Source: Paeniglutamicibacter terrestris (lineage in GTDB: Bacteria > Actinomycetota > Actinomycetes > Actinomycetales > Micrococcaceae). Taken from it: a stretch of 64,000 nucleotides of DNA. The first letter of the stretch is position 1. Every line of letters starts with the position of its first letter. The notes beneath the pieces are model-generated. The model made no database searches. It worked only from the letters and a program-made list of their open reading frames with translations, and had not been told where the DNA came from. The DNA lies in contig NZ_JAAWVT010000010.1 of NCBI RefSeq assembly GCF_012271785.1, positions 60,695-124,694 on the forward strand. The letters are read 5' to 3'. Position numbers and translations under genes: made by a program. Below are positions 36,324 to 45,931 of this stretch, in pieces.

Positions 36324-39300
36324 TTAGGCGCAGGCCTTAACCTTCGCGGGACTCTGGCACTTTTCATTCGGGTTAATGATGCGCAGAGGCAGCTTCACCG
36401 TGGTGCCGCTGGGTGCGGCCTTGACCGTGATGGTGCCGCTGGTGCGGGCATCGGCCGGAAGCGTGAAAGCAACCTTGGCCGATCCATCAGTCACAGCCAC
36501 CGTGTCAACCACGCGGCGCTTGCCCTTGGCGTCGGTGAACTCCACCACCACACTGGTGTTCTTGGGGCTACCCAGCGAGGTGAGATCCAGCTTGTTCAGC
36601 TTGAAACTGACGGCTCCCTTGGCCTTCACGGTTTCCGGATTCCCGATGACCTCCACACCACGGCGGGCAAAATCGGGGGCTATCGGGGATTCCTCCGAGC
36701 GCTCACCGAGGTAGTTGATCCACGCATCGCGGTCAATGAGACCCGAATCCTTGGTATTAGTTCCCTGCGTAAAGACGCGGAAATTATCTCCGCCGGTGGC
36801 TAGGAAGCTGAAGGTACCTACACGGTAGGAACGCTCCATATCCAGCGGCGCACCATTGATCGTGACGGAGGTGATGTGCTGACCCATCGGACGGGTCGAA
36901 TCGTAGGTGTAGTCCATGTTGGAAGACAGCCCCAGATTCAAAAACGGGCGGCTCGGGATCGAACCATCGGCATTGGTTTGCCACTGCTGTTCCAGCATGG
37001 TTTTGACCTGTGCTCCGGTCAGGGAGGTGGTCCACAGGTTGTTTACGAACGGCAATACCGCGTTGGCGTTGGCATAGGTGATAACCCCATCCTTCACGCC
37101 GTCGTTGCTGTAGCGCAGATCGGCGCGCAACCCACCGGGGTTCACCACACCGATTTCGGCTCCACCACTCTGCTCCGAGCTCAGCGCCTCCAGGATGGAG
37201 TCACCGACCAGGTTGCCCAGCGTTGATTCGCTGGAGCGATCATCGCGGATGTATTTTCCGGTGACCGGATCGAGGGTCTGAGCGGTGGTGATATCGGCGG
37301 AGATCTGACCCACCGGAACACTTCCGGCCACCTCGGCGTCGGCCAGGGCCGCATCGGTGATGGCCTTGACGGCCTTAACCCGCGGGAACTTGGCTACCAG
37401 GGCCGCGTCATCGGTCTTGGTGCGGGCCACATTTTCCTGCGTGTAGGAGGTCACCGCGTCGGTAGCGGTATCCACACTCAGGGTGATCTGTCCGATGAAT
37501 TCGCCGTAGCTTCCGGTCTGAAGCACCGGACGGGTCTTCACTGCGGCGTCAGCCGAAACACCCGGGATCGGTGCATCCCACGCGTACTGCTTGTGCGTGT
37601 GCCCCGTGAAGATGGCGTCTACCGTGGGGCTGGTCTTCGTCACGATGTCCTGGAACGCACCAGGAGAGGCGATTTCCTCCTCCAAGGTAGCCTTTTCCGG
37701 CGTTCCTGCTCCGGCGCCCTCGTGGTATTCGGCCACAATCACATCGGCCAAATCATTATCGGTGATTTTCTTGGCGACGCGGTTAACTGCCTGAACGGGG
37801 TCGCCAAATTCAAGCATCGAGATCCCCGACGGTGTCACCAGCGAGGGAGTTTCCTGGGTGATGGCACCAATTACTGCGACCTTCACGCCATCGAGAGTGA
37901 TGATCTTGTATTCATCAAGCACCGGGGTGGTGGTGCCCTGAGCGTAGACATTGGCTCCGAGGTAATCCCAGTTGGCGGCCTCGGTGACGCGTCCATCGAG
38001 GTCGGCATAACCCTTGTCGAACTCGTGGTTCCCCACGGCCGATGTCTTCAATTCCAGCGCGTTCAGAACATCAATGGTGGGCTTATCATCCTGGGATGCC
38101 GAAGCGAAGACGCTGGCGCCAATGTTGTCACCTGCGGAGAGCAGAGCGGTGTTGGCCGCTCCGGATGCTTCACGCAACTGCTCGACGGTGCCAGCGAACT
38201 TTACCGTGTTGGCATCAATACGACCGTGGAAGTCGTTGATGTTCAGCAGATTGATCGTCTTGGTGCTCGATTCGCTGGAATCCATGGACAATCCGACAAC
38301 CACCGGGTCGTGGTCGGATGCGGCAAACGCGGAGGGGGTGTAGAAATCCGTCGCGTTGTACTTGTAACGGCTGTAACCCATGGCGATGGATTCGGCGGAG
38401 TTGATGTTCCAGATATCGGCGCCGGTGATCATTGCCTCGGCGGCCGGCGATGCCAAGACGTGGTCAAGGGAACCGACCATCCCGCCATAACTGTAGGAAT
38501 GCTTTCCCGTTTTGGGATCCTGATCAACATAACCGGCATCGGTCATCACCTTGATCGGATCTTCAAAGCCATAGGCGTTGAAGTCGCCCATGAGCAGCAC
38601 CTTGTCGGTGCCCTGTTCCGCCTGCAACTGGGTGGAGAAGGCAATGAGCGCCTCGGCCTGAGCCGTGCGGGCCAGATTGGAATTGCCCTGTCCCTGATCG
38701 GTGTCATTGCCGATCGCCGAACCCTTGGACTTGAAGTGGTTCACAATCAGCAGGACCTTGGATGAATCCTCGGCACCCACCAGCTTGAAGGACTGTGCCA
38801 AGGGCTGACGGGCGATGCCGGTGAAGGCCTCATCATCAAGAATCACCGAATCGCCCACTGGTTCGGCGACGTTCTTCTTATAGATGTACGCGGTGCGGAT
38901 GACATCTTCGACCTCAACTGCCGGTCGTTGGTCGGCCGCGGGGGAGCGAACATAGTCCCAGACTCCCGGTGTCTCCTCATTCAGGGCATCAACGAGCGTG
39001 GAAAGGGCGCTGTCGCGGTCCTTGCCAAACTTGGCGGAGTTTTCGACCTCTTCCAACGAGAGAACGTCTGCGCCGGAGGCGTTAATACCAGCAACGATTT
39101 TGTCCTGCTGCCTGAGCAGATTCTCCGCATCGGCGGCACCGCGCTGGTCGCAGCCACCACGAACGCTGATCTTGTTGCCGTTGTAGTCCGTATAGAACTG
39201 GCAGGCGGGGTTCTTGTCACCGGTTTCGGTGAAGTAGTTCTGCACGTTGAAGGAGGCTACCTTCAGATCCCCACCCACCGGCTGCGGTGCGTCCTGTCGA

Positions 39301-40910
39301 TTATTCCCAAAGACGATGGGCTGCACCGATCCGGCATTGGCCGGGGTGAGCGCCTCCAAGGGCTGGAATTTGTAGGCATTATTGCGGTTGTCAAAGATGA
39401 CCGGGGCCGTGAACTCGGCGGTGGACCCAATACGCATGGGTGTTTCATGGCTCAGCCAGGGAAGTGGAACTACCGAGCCGCCGGCACTCAAGAAGTTGGT
39501 GCTGGCTCCGTCATCAAGTTTGATGGCGCGTTCGGCATTCTCGGTGACGGCTGCGGTGTAGTCTGCCGAACCGTAGGGGGCCACGGCGGTGGGCTGCACC
39601 AACGGTGTTTTTCCCGTGGCCAAGCCGAGTTCGCCGTAGTTATTAAGCGTGTAGTTATCCGTGATGGTGAAATCGCCCTGTGGAGCTACCAGCATGCCCT
39701 CAAGGGTTTCGCGCTTTTGCACGGAGGTTGGAACCGAAATGACAGCTGCCTTCACCTCGGCGGTGGCTTCCGTTAGTGGTGTCATGCCACCGGCGGGGAC
39801 ATCAATTTCGGTGGTGGTTGCCGTGTCAGAGGCTCCGCCGAATTCTTTAACAAGTCCCGTTACCTGAACATAATCGCCGATTTTGACGTCGGCGTCGGTG
39901 GCGGGGGAGTACACAAATACTCCATCGGAAGCCTTGTGAGTTGCCATGTCAAGGTCACCGCCGGTACCCGGTGTTTGGATGAAGTATCCGTTGAAGCCAC
40001 CGGTGGGGTAGGCAGCAGTGACCTTACCCGTCGTCGTGACGGTGGTACCGACCAAGGGGCTAGTGGCTCCTTCGCCCTGAATTTCGGCGATTGTCTTTGT
40101 TCCGGAGTCCGCCGGCGGTGGGGGCGGTTCGTCACCGCCACCGGTGCCAATGGGTGTGGGGTCAGCCCGGGTGAAGTCCGCTGCGTTGCTATTCGTATCG
40201 GCAAATTCGGTGCGGTTCAGCGAGGTGCTCACGCTTGCCGCCGAGGAGGCCGCAGTTTCGAAGGTGTTCGAGGAGCCGTAGCCGAGTAAGTCAACGATGT
40301 TAGCGGTGCCTACCAGTGATCCGGTGGCCAGGTCCGCAGGAAGTCTGGCGGCCTGGTCCGAGAGGATCAAGGTTCCGCCGCCACCGGCAAAGGAGAAGCC
40401 ACTTGCATCAGCATCGCTGGTGGGAATGTCCCTGCCTACGACGCCGTTGGAATTTCCCTTGATCAGGAAATAGTCATTGGCTTTGATGGTGCCCGAAAGA
40501 GTGGCCAACCCGGTGGGGGCTACTTGCCCGGTGGACGAGCGATATTGCAAGGACCAGCCGGTGAGGTTGATATCTGCACTGGTGGGGTTGTACAGCTCTA
40601 CGTACTTGTTCTTGTAGCTAGCATTGGCACTGCCGCCGTTGACGTAGGCCTCATTGATGATCACATGTGGAGTTTCCACTGCCGCTACGGTCGGTGCTTC
40701 CGAGGCAGAGGCAGAAGCCACCGTGGTCGGAGCTTCAGAGGCAGTAGGAGTAGCCGTTGCTGCTGTGGTCTGATCTACGGAAGCAGAAGTCGTTGTTGCA
40801 GGTGCTGCTCCGGGGGAAGCCAATGCCGGTGGGATCGCCACCGGGGCCACGGCTAGGCCGAGGGCCAAAGTGGCCCCAATCCCCGCCCTAATGAAGTTTT
40901 TCCTCGTCAT
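36324..40910 (-). CDS. Giant secreted nuclease/5'-nucleotidase (ExeM/NucH-like fused to UshA-like)
   Basis: The 1528-residue exported protein has a signal peptide (cleavage near ALA-S, residue ~32) and a Thr/Ser/Ala-rich linker. A lamin-tail domain follows (from ~83, VIINEAYVNGG), then an OB-like region of ExeM nucleases (~270-380). Next comes an endonuclease/exonuclease/phosphatase domain (~545-880, ASFNVQNYF, SLEEVEN, NHFKSKGS) and a metallophosphatase/5'-nucleotidase part (~885-1430, NINDFHGRID, AGDNIG, GNHEFDKG, GHTHKQY). A beta-rich C-terminus ends without a sorting signal. It should degrade extracellular DNA and free phosphate or nucleosides from it. It appears monocistronic. Confidence 0.9.
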   Translation of the reverse strand: MTRKNFIRAGIGATLALGLAVAPVAIPPALASPGAAPATTTSASVDQTTAATATPTASEAPTTVASASASEAPTVAAVETPHVIINEAYVNGGSANASYKNKYVELYNPTSADINLTGWSLQYRSSTGQVAPTGLATLSGTIKANDYFLIKGNSNGVVGRDIPTSDADASGFSFAGGGGTLILSDQAARLPADLATGSLVGTANIVDLLGYGSSNTFETAASSAASVSTSLNRTEFADTNSNAADFTRADPTPIGTGGGDEPPPPPADSGTKTIAEIQGEGATSPLVGTTVTTTGKVTAAYPTGGFNGYFIQTPGTGGDLDMATHKASDGVFVYSPATDADVKIGDYVQVTGLVKEFGGASDTATTTEIDVPAGGMTPLTEATAEVKAAVISVPTSVQKRETLEGMLVAPQGDFTITDNYTLNNYGELGLATGKTPLVQPTAVAPYGSADYTAAVTENAERAIKLDDGASTNFLSAGGSVVPLPWLSHETPMRIGSTAEFTAPVIFDNRNNAYKFQPLEALTPANAGSVQPIVFGNNRQDAPQPVGGDLKVASFNVQNYFTETGDKNPACQFYTDYNGNKISVRGGCDQRGAADAENLLRQQDKIVAGINASGADVLSLEEVENSAKFGKDRDSALSTLVDALNEETPGVWDYVRSPAADQRPAVEVEDVIRTAYIYKKNVAEPVGDSVILDDEAFTGIARQPLAQSFKLVGAEDSSKVLLIVNHFKSKGSAIGNDTDQGQGNSNLARTAQAEALIAFSTQLQAEQGTDKVLLMGDFNAYGFEDPIKVMTDAGYVDQDPKTGKHSYSYGGMVGSLDHVLASPAAEAMITGADIWNINSAESIAMGYSRYKYNATDFYTPSAFAASDHDPVVVGLSMDSSESSTKTINLLNINDFHGRIDANTVKFAGTVEQLREASGAANTALLSAGDNIGASVFASASQDDKPTIDVLNALELKTSAVGNHEFDKGYADLDGRVTEAANWDYLGANVYAQGTTTPVLDEYKIITLDGVKVAVIGAITQETPSLVTPSGISMLEFGDPVQAVNRVAKKITDNDLADVIVAEYHEGAGAGTPEKATLEEEIASPGAFQDIVTKTSPTVDAIFTGHTHKQYAWDAPIPGVSADAAVKTRPVLQTGSYGEFIGQITLSVDTATDAVTSYTQENVARTKTDDAALVAKFPRVKAVKAITDAALADAEVAGSVPVGQISADITTAQTLDPVTGKYIRDDRSSESTLGNLVGDSILEALSSEQSGGAEIGVVNPGGLRADLRYSNDGVKDGVITYANANAVLPFVNNLWTTSLTGAQVKTMLEQQWQTNADGSIPSRPFLNLGLSSNMDYTYDSTRPMGQHITSVTINGAPLDMERSYRVGTFSFLATGGDNFRVFTQGTNTKDSGLIDRDAWINYLGERSEESPIAPDFARRGVEVIGNPETVKAKGAVSFKLNKLDLTSLGSPKNTSVVVEFTDAKGKRRVVDTVAVTDGSAKVAFTLPADARTSGTITVKAAPSGTTVKLPLRIINPNEKCQSPAKVKACA

Positions 40911-41474
40911 TATTTCAACTCTCGAGAGTGTGGGACGCGCTGGCGCCGTGAGTGATGATGGTGTGCATTTTGCAAGCTGGTCAGGTACTTTTCATGGACA
41001 AGTCATTCGACCAGCACGGCAGTCATGTAGTCGAGCCAAACACACTGAAATGAATCCTTCATGAATAACTCACAGTGGTCAAGGAAAATGTCGTGGCTTC
41101 TTCTCAACGGAGGAATTTTGGGAGGATCGCTGAACTATGTTCATGATCATGTGTTTGACTCACGCGGCAACGAATCGAGCGCCGGAAAATAATCGTGCGA
41201 CTAAGTTGCCCACTCGACGGCTTTCGCCTCACATACATCCCGCACGAAACCTCTAATTACACAACGGCATGGTGTTGTCTGGGGTGTTGAGTTGGATAGC
41301 TCAGCGCGGCATCCATCGCCAACGCGAGGGCACTTCCCCTCAAGACTGGTCCAGGTCTGGCGAGTGCCGGCAAGCGCCTATCGGAAGGCAGGGGCTAGGG
41401 ACGAGCCGTCTGTACTGGAAGCTTGTTTGAATTCTGGGGCGATATCCACCACGATCTGATGACCGACGACGGTG
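40911..41474. other. Intergenic region upstream of the nuclease gene
   Basis: These 564 bases lie between two minus-strand genes and hold the promoter and 5' leader of the nuclease gene. I see no gene, RNA or strong repeat. A phosphate-control (PhoP) box would be expected for such an enzyme, but I cannot identify one with confidence. Confidence 0.4.
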
Positions 41475-42002
41475 CTACTTCAACGGGACTACGAACTCGT
41501 AGTCAAAATCTCCGTAACTGATGTTCGCGGTGATTACCGTGGTTGGCTTCAGGTCTTGGCATTGGAGCTCGTAGGTCACTCGAGGTTCGGCATCGTCGCC
41601 GGAATCGCTCGGTACCACCGAAGTAGGCTCGATAACGTTGGCTTTACAAGCAGCCTCATCGGTTCCGCTGAAAAAGCTGGTGTTGCGTGGCGCTCGGACC
41701 TTGACTTGCAGATTTTTGCCCGTCGGATCATCGACAATTTTGTGGTCGATGATCTTGATCGAGTTTGCAGAGAAAGTTAGTTCGCCGGAGGAACGGGGGC
41801 TAGAGCGCGTTGAAGCGGCAGCTTGCGTATGCGACGGTGTCTGTGACTGACTCAACGGGACACTATTTGCCCCAGTCTCCAAAGGTTGAGTAACCGTTGG
41901 TTCCGGTGATGGCGGTGTTGACGTGCATGCGCTGAGGGCGATGATCGCAAGTCCGGATAAGAGACTGCCGAGAACAACGGAATTCTTTGCACGATGCTTC
42001 AT
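41475..42002 (-). CDS. Putative lipoprotein of unknown function
   Basis: The 175-residue protein has a lipoprotein signal peptide ending in LSAC (Cys ~26), then about 50 residues rich in Thr, Ser, Pro and Gln, typical of a wall-spanning linker, and a C-terminal ~100-residue domain rich in beta strands with two Cys (EAACKAN, ELQCQD) that may form a disulphide. I recognise no family. Confidence 0.65.
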   Translation of the reverse strand: MKHRAKNSVVLGSLLSGLAIIALSACTSTPPSPEPTVTQPLETGANSVPLSQSQTPSHTQAAASTRSSPRSSGELTFSANSIKIIDHKIVDDPTGKNLQVKVRAPRNTSFFSGTDEAACKANVIEPTSVVPSDSGDDAEPRVTYELQCQDLKPTTVITANISYGDFDYEFVVPLK

Positions 42003-42232
42003 AGTTGAATACTCGATCTGTCAGTGACTAGGACGTTCTCAAATCCTACTGACATCGAATAGCTTAAGAGAAGTTCATGGATTAATTGTTATCGGGTTGA
42101 TTCCTTCCGAAATGGAGAACGCCGACGAATCTCTGACAATCCATCGCTGGACAATCCGTTCCCTGCTGTTCAGTCAATTAGTAGTTCAAGTCAAAAGCTG
42201 CGGTTGGGACAGGCGCCGGCCCAGAAATAACA

Positions 42233-42275
42233 AACGGCGTCGGTACCTACCACTGGGCTAGGTACCGACGCCGTT
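42233..42275 (-). terminator. Terminator of the cysK-cysE operon
   Basis: A perfect 17-bp stem (42233-42249 with 42259-42275) with a 9-base loop lies 21 bases after the cysE stop and is followed on the minus strand by TTGTTATTT. Confidence 0.85.
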
Positions 42276-42296
42276 CATAGTATTTAGATCAGGAAC

Positions 42297-42881
42297 TTAG
42301 ATCCACATGGCCGGGTCGATGTACTCGGCTGGGTCAACGGCCGGAGCAAGTTCATCGGCGGTCCGTGGACGGTTCTTCGCCGGAATGCCGGTGATGATCG
42401 ACCCCTCGGGAGCATCCTTGACCACCACGGCGTTGGCACCGATCGCCGAATCCGCGCCAATGGTGATCGGGCCAAGTACCTTTGCCCCGGCGCCGATGAC
42501 CACGCGGTCACCGATCGTCGGGTGGCGTTTGGTCTTGGCCAGTGATCGACCCCCCAGAGTGACACCGTGATAGATCATCACATCGTCGCCGATCTCCGCG
42601 GTCTCGCCGATGACCACACCCATGCCGTGGTCGATGAAAAAACGCCGTCCAATGGTGGCACCGGGGTGGATCTCGATTCCGGTGAGGAAACGTCCGAACT
42701 GCGAGAGTAGACGGGCGGGGAAACGCGTCTGAGGGTTCTGCCACAGCCGGTGGGTGAGCCGATGGATCCAGATCGCATGCAGCCCTGAATAGGCCAGGAA
42801 GTTTTCGGTGTTGCCACGTGCAGCAGGATCGTGAGAACTCGCCCCCTGCAGGTCTTCGGACAGTCGGGAAAGGAAACGCAC
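42297..42881 (-). CDS. cysE: Serine O-acetyltransferase
   Basis: The enzyme makes O-acetylserine, the substrate of CysK. The 194-residue product has the N-terminal helical region and a left-handed beta-helix of hexapeptide repeats: [20 protein letters not shown] (catalytic His/Asp), [41 protein letters not shown]. The start is uncertain. GTG 42881 with AAAGG upstream gives the short actinobacterial form; the frame is open to 42998. It lies downstream of cysK and is probably co-transcribed. Confidence 0.9.
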   Translation of the reverse strand: MRFLSRLSEDLQGASSHDPAARGNTENFLAYSGLHAIWIHRLTHRLWQNPQTRFPARLLSQFGRFLTGIEIHPGATIGRRFFIDHGMGVVIGETAEIGDDVMIYHGVTLGGRSLAKTKRHPTIGDRVVIGAGAKVLGPITIGADSAIGANAVVVKDAPEGSIITGIPAKNRPRTADELAPAVDPAEYIDPAMWI

Positions 42882-43017
42882 ACCTTTGCCTTTGTTTGTG
42901 CGACGAAGATCGAACTCATGTCGATCAACAGTGCGGGTGGAAGCCAAAAGGTGACCGGCGCCTACGGGAAATTTCTGACCCGCAGCGCCGGACACCAATT
43001 GAACTAGCTAGCTGTTA

Positions 43018-43953
43018 TTAGCCACGGATGTCATCAAAGAGCAACGTGGAGATGTAGCGTTCGCCGAAGTCGGGGATGACGGCGACGATGAGCTTGCCGG
43101 CGTTCTCCTCGCGCTTGGCGATTTCCAGGGCGCCCCAGACGGCCGCGCCAGCTGAGATACCGCCGAGGATGCCTTCCTGCACACCCAACGCACGGGCGGT
43201 GGATACCGAATCCTCGATCGAGGCGTCAAGCACTTCGTCGTACAGCTCGGTGTCCAGTACCTCGGGGATGAAGTTGGCGCCCAGGCCCTGGATCTTGTGC
43301 GGGCCCGGCTTGCCACCGTTGAGGATTGCCGAATCCTTCGGCTCAACGGCAACGATCTGCACCGAGGCCTTCTTGCTCTTGAGGAATCGGCCGGCGCCGG
43401 TGATGGTTCCGCCGGTACCGATGCCCGCAACAAAGATGTCTACTTCACCGTCGGTGTCTTCCCAGATCTCCGGACCGGTGGTGGTCTCGTGGATCGCCGG
43501 GTTGGCGACGTTGGCGAACTGCTGGGCCCAGATGGCGTTCTCGGTGGTAGCAACGATCTCCTTGGCCTTCTCCACAGCGCCACGCATACCCTCGGAACCC
43601 GGGGTCAGCACGATCTCGGCACCGAAGGCGCGGAGCATGACGCGACGCTCGGTGCTCATGGTCTCGGGCATGGTCAATACGACCTTGTAACCGCGGGCAG
43701 CACCCACCATGGCCAGGGCGATGCCGGTGTTACCGCTGGTTCCCTCAACGATGGTTCCGCCCGGGTGCAGTTCACCGGAGGCCTCGGCGGCGTCAACGAT
43801 GGCCACGCCGATACGGTCCTTCACTGAGTTGGCCGGGTTGTAGAATTCCAGCTTCACCGCGATGTTCCCCGGCAGTCCGGCGCCCAGTCGGTTCAACCGC
43901 ACCAGCGGGGTGCGGCCAACAATTTGCGTGACGTCGTTGTAAATCTTCGACAT
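43018..43953 (-). CDS. cysK: Cysteine synthase A (O-acetylserine sulfhydrylase)
   Basis: The 311-residue PLP enzyme makes cysteine from O-acetylserine and sulfide. Lys45 in [11 protein letters not shown] binds PLP; TSGNTG binds the substrate carboxylate, GTGGTITG binds the phosphate, and SAGAAVWGA follows near the C-terminus. It forms an operon with cysE, whose product may also bind CysK in a regulatory complex, as known for other bacteria. Confidence 0.95.
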   Translation of the reverse strand: MSKIYNDVTQIVGRTPLVRLNRLGAGLPGNIAVKLEFYNPANSVKDRIGVAIVDAAEASGELHPGGTIVEGTSGNTGIALAMVGAARGYKVVLTMPETMSTERRVMLRAFGAEIVLTPGSEGMRGAVEKAKEIVATTENAIWAQQFANVANPAIHETTTGPEIWEDTDGEVDIFVAGIGTGGTITGAGRFLKSKKASVQIVAVEPKDSAILNGGKPGPHKIQGLGANFIPEVLDTELYDEVLDASIEDSVSTARALGVQEGILGGISAGAAVWGALEIAKREENAGKLIVAVIPDFGERYISTLLFDDIRG

Positions 43954-44050
43954 GGTGTCCTTAGTCCTTGGGAGATGGCGGTCGGCGTTGGGCCTTGCGG
44001 GTTTCGCTACGGCAGCCGAATAACTGCAGAAATGCTCACCACAAGCCTAG

Positions 44051-44665
44051 TCAGGAGCGCGGTTCGGTGGGCTCTTCGAGCCATGTTGCGTAATATTTCC
44101 TGGCTTTCGCGAGCTTAGGGTCGATGATGACCCGGCAGTACCCCTCATCGGGGAAGCGATTGTAGTAATCCTGATGGATACCTTCGGCCACGAAGAAGTC
44201 GGCGGGCGCCTCGTAGGTGGTGACCAGAGGATCGGGGTAGATCTCCTCGAACTTCCGTGCACTGGCACGGAAAATCGCGTCCTGCTCCGCATCCAGAGGG
44301 AACATTGCTGAGCGATATTGCGTGCCCACATCGTAGCCCTGACGGTTCAGCGTTGTGGGGTCGTGGGTGGTGAAGAACATGTCAAGTATGACCTCCGCCG
44401 GAACCACCGTGGGATCGAATGTTACGGCCACCGCCTCGGCGTGGCCGGTAGTTCCCGAGCAGACGGCTCGGTAGTTGGGCGCCGGATCGCTGCCGCCGGT
44501 ATATCCGGACACCACCGAGGTGACCCCACGCGTGCGCTGATAGACCGCATCGAGGCACCAGAAGCAGCCGCCGGCCAAGACAAAGGTAGTCAGCGCTGCA
44601 CCATCGGGTCCAGTGCTTTGCGGTGAAAAGCGGATAGGCGTGCTGGAGATTGAGAATTCGTTCAC
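44051..44665 (-). CDS. msrA: Peptide-methionine (S)-S-oxide reductase
   Basis: The 204-residue enzyme repairs oxidised methionine. The catalytic motif GCFWC, then YTGGSDPAPNYRAVCSGTTGHAE, FFTTHDPTTLNRQG, DVGTQYRS and the C-terminal DYYNRFPDEGYCR are present. I prefer GTG 44665 because AAGGTGA lies about 10 bases upstream; TTG 44677 is possible. The N-terminal ~25 residues before the domain are an extension. Confidence 0.93.
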   Translation of the reverse strand: MNEFSISSTPIRFSPQSTGPDGAALTTFVLAGGCFWCLDAVYQRTRGVTSVVSGYTGGSDPAPNYRAVCSGTTGHAEAVAVTFDPTVVPAEVILDMFFTTHDPTTLNRQGYDVGTQYRSAMFPLDAEQDAIFRASARKFEEIYPDPLVTTYEAPADFFVAEGIHQDYYNRFPDEGYCRVIIDPKLAKARKYYATWLEEPTEPRS

Positions 44666-44797
44666 ACCTACACTCAATCACCTTCGCGCGCATTTCATTC
44701 CCACCGAGCGATAACAGTGGCGAAAAGCGCATATTTTGTGGTTTTGTGCACGTGCCTTCATGCAGTCAATCGCCACCGATCCGGATACGGTAGACGT

Positions 44798-45868
44798 ATG
44801 CAGAGCAACAAGCAGCAAACCCAAGGCATGCGAATCGTCTCCGGGGCGGATGCGGCAGAAAACGGATCCACCGATGCTTCGGCGACGGTGACGGATGCCT
44901 CCTCCTCTAACGATTCTTCGGGGATCTCCAGCGGTTCCGGTGAGACGGGACAGCCCGAGGGGGTACCGGCAGCGACCACCGGATCCTTGCCCGTCACCGA
45001 CGCGGTGAACGAGCAAGAAACCGAGCCCGCCTTGAGCACCCCCACGCTGGGTCAAGTCATGGTGGCCGTCGAGGAGCTCTGGCCCGCCTCCCTGGCAGAA
45101 TCGTGGGACACCGTAGGACCGGTAGTTGGGCGCCCTGAGCGCAAGGTTAAGCGGATCATGTTTGCGGTTGACCCCACCTTAGAAGTGGTGGCCGATGCCG
45201 TTGCCCGCGGCACCGATCTCTTGATCACTCACCATCCGCTCTTGCTGCGCCCGGTTAACTCCGTCGCAGCAACCGGCTTTAAGGGCGAAGCGGTGCACCT
45301 GCTCATCGAGTCAGGTTGCGCCCTGCTGACCGCTCATACCAATGCGGACTCGGCCATTGGCGGAGTGTCCGACGTGCTGGCCGACATCTTTGGCCTCACC
45401 GATACTCAGCCGCTTGCACCGTCCAAGGATGGGCTTCCGGAGGAGGGAATCGGGCGCGTCGGCATGCTCCCGGAACCGCTGCAGCTCCACGAATTCGCCT
45501 CACGCGTTTTCTCCGCCATGCCGGCCGTTGCCGGTGGCGTGAGGGTAGCAGGGGAACGCGCAGGGATTGTGCGCAAGGTCGCCGTCTGCGGCGGGGCGGG
45601 AGACTCGCTCTTTGACGCCGTTCGCGCCGCCGAGGCCGATGTCTACGTCACCGCCGACCTGCGCCATCATCCGGCCTCCGAGGCCCGTGAAGCGGCATTA
45701 AATGGCAAGCCGTACCTGATCGACGTTTCACACTTCGCCTCCGAATGGCTCTGGCTACCCACAGCAGCCGAATCGTTGAAGAATGTCCTGCAGGATTTGG
45801 GCCACGAGGTGGAAGTTGGGGTCTCGGCCATCAACACCGATCCTTGGGATTTCATCCTCACTCCGTAG
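44798..45868 (+). CDS. Nif3-like dinuclear metal centre protein with an acidic N-terminal extension
   Basis: The 356-residue protein contains a Nif3 domain from about residue 82: VEELWPASLAESWDTVGPVV, AVDPTLEVVADAV, the metal ligands LLITHHPLLLRP, TAHTNADSAIGGV, and the C-terminal LIDVSHFASEW. Residues 1-80 form a Ser/Thr/Glu/Ala-rich, probably disordered extension that the family usually lacks. ATG 44798 is the best start. The family is linked to hydrolysis or metal insertion, but the reaction in actinobacteria is unknown. In many relatives it precedes a coiled-coil zinc-ribbon gene; here the HNH gene lies between. Confidence 0.88.
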   Translation: MQSNKQQTQGMRIVSGADAAENGSTDASATVTDASSSNDSSGISSGSGETGQPEGVPAATTGSLPVTDAVNEQETEPALSTPTLGQVMVAVEELWPASLAESWDTVGPVVGRPERKVKRIMFAVDPTLEVVADAVARGTDLLITHHPLLLRPVNSVAATGFKGEAVHLLIESGCALLTAHTNADSAIGGVSDVLADIFGLTDTQPLAPSKDGLPEEGIGRVGMLPEPLQLHEFASRVFSAMPAVAGGVRVAGERAGIVRKVAVCGGAGDSLFDAVRAAEADVYVTADLRHHPASEAREAALNGKPYLIDVSHFASEWLWLPTAAESLKNVLQDLGHEVEVGVSAINTDPWDFILTP

Positions 45869-45878
45869 TGCCCCGGGG

Positions 45879-45887
45879 TTATCCACA
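45879..45887. promoter_or_regulatory. Perfect DnaA-box sequence upstream of the HNH gene
   Basis: TTATCCACA, the consensus DnaA binding site, lies 45 bases before the DUF222-HNH gene. A single 9-base match can occur by chance. Confidence 0.4.
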
Positions 45888-45931
45888 GTTGTCGAGGTGA
45901 TGGTTGCCCGGCTACTGGCCCATCGCGCACC

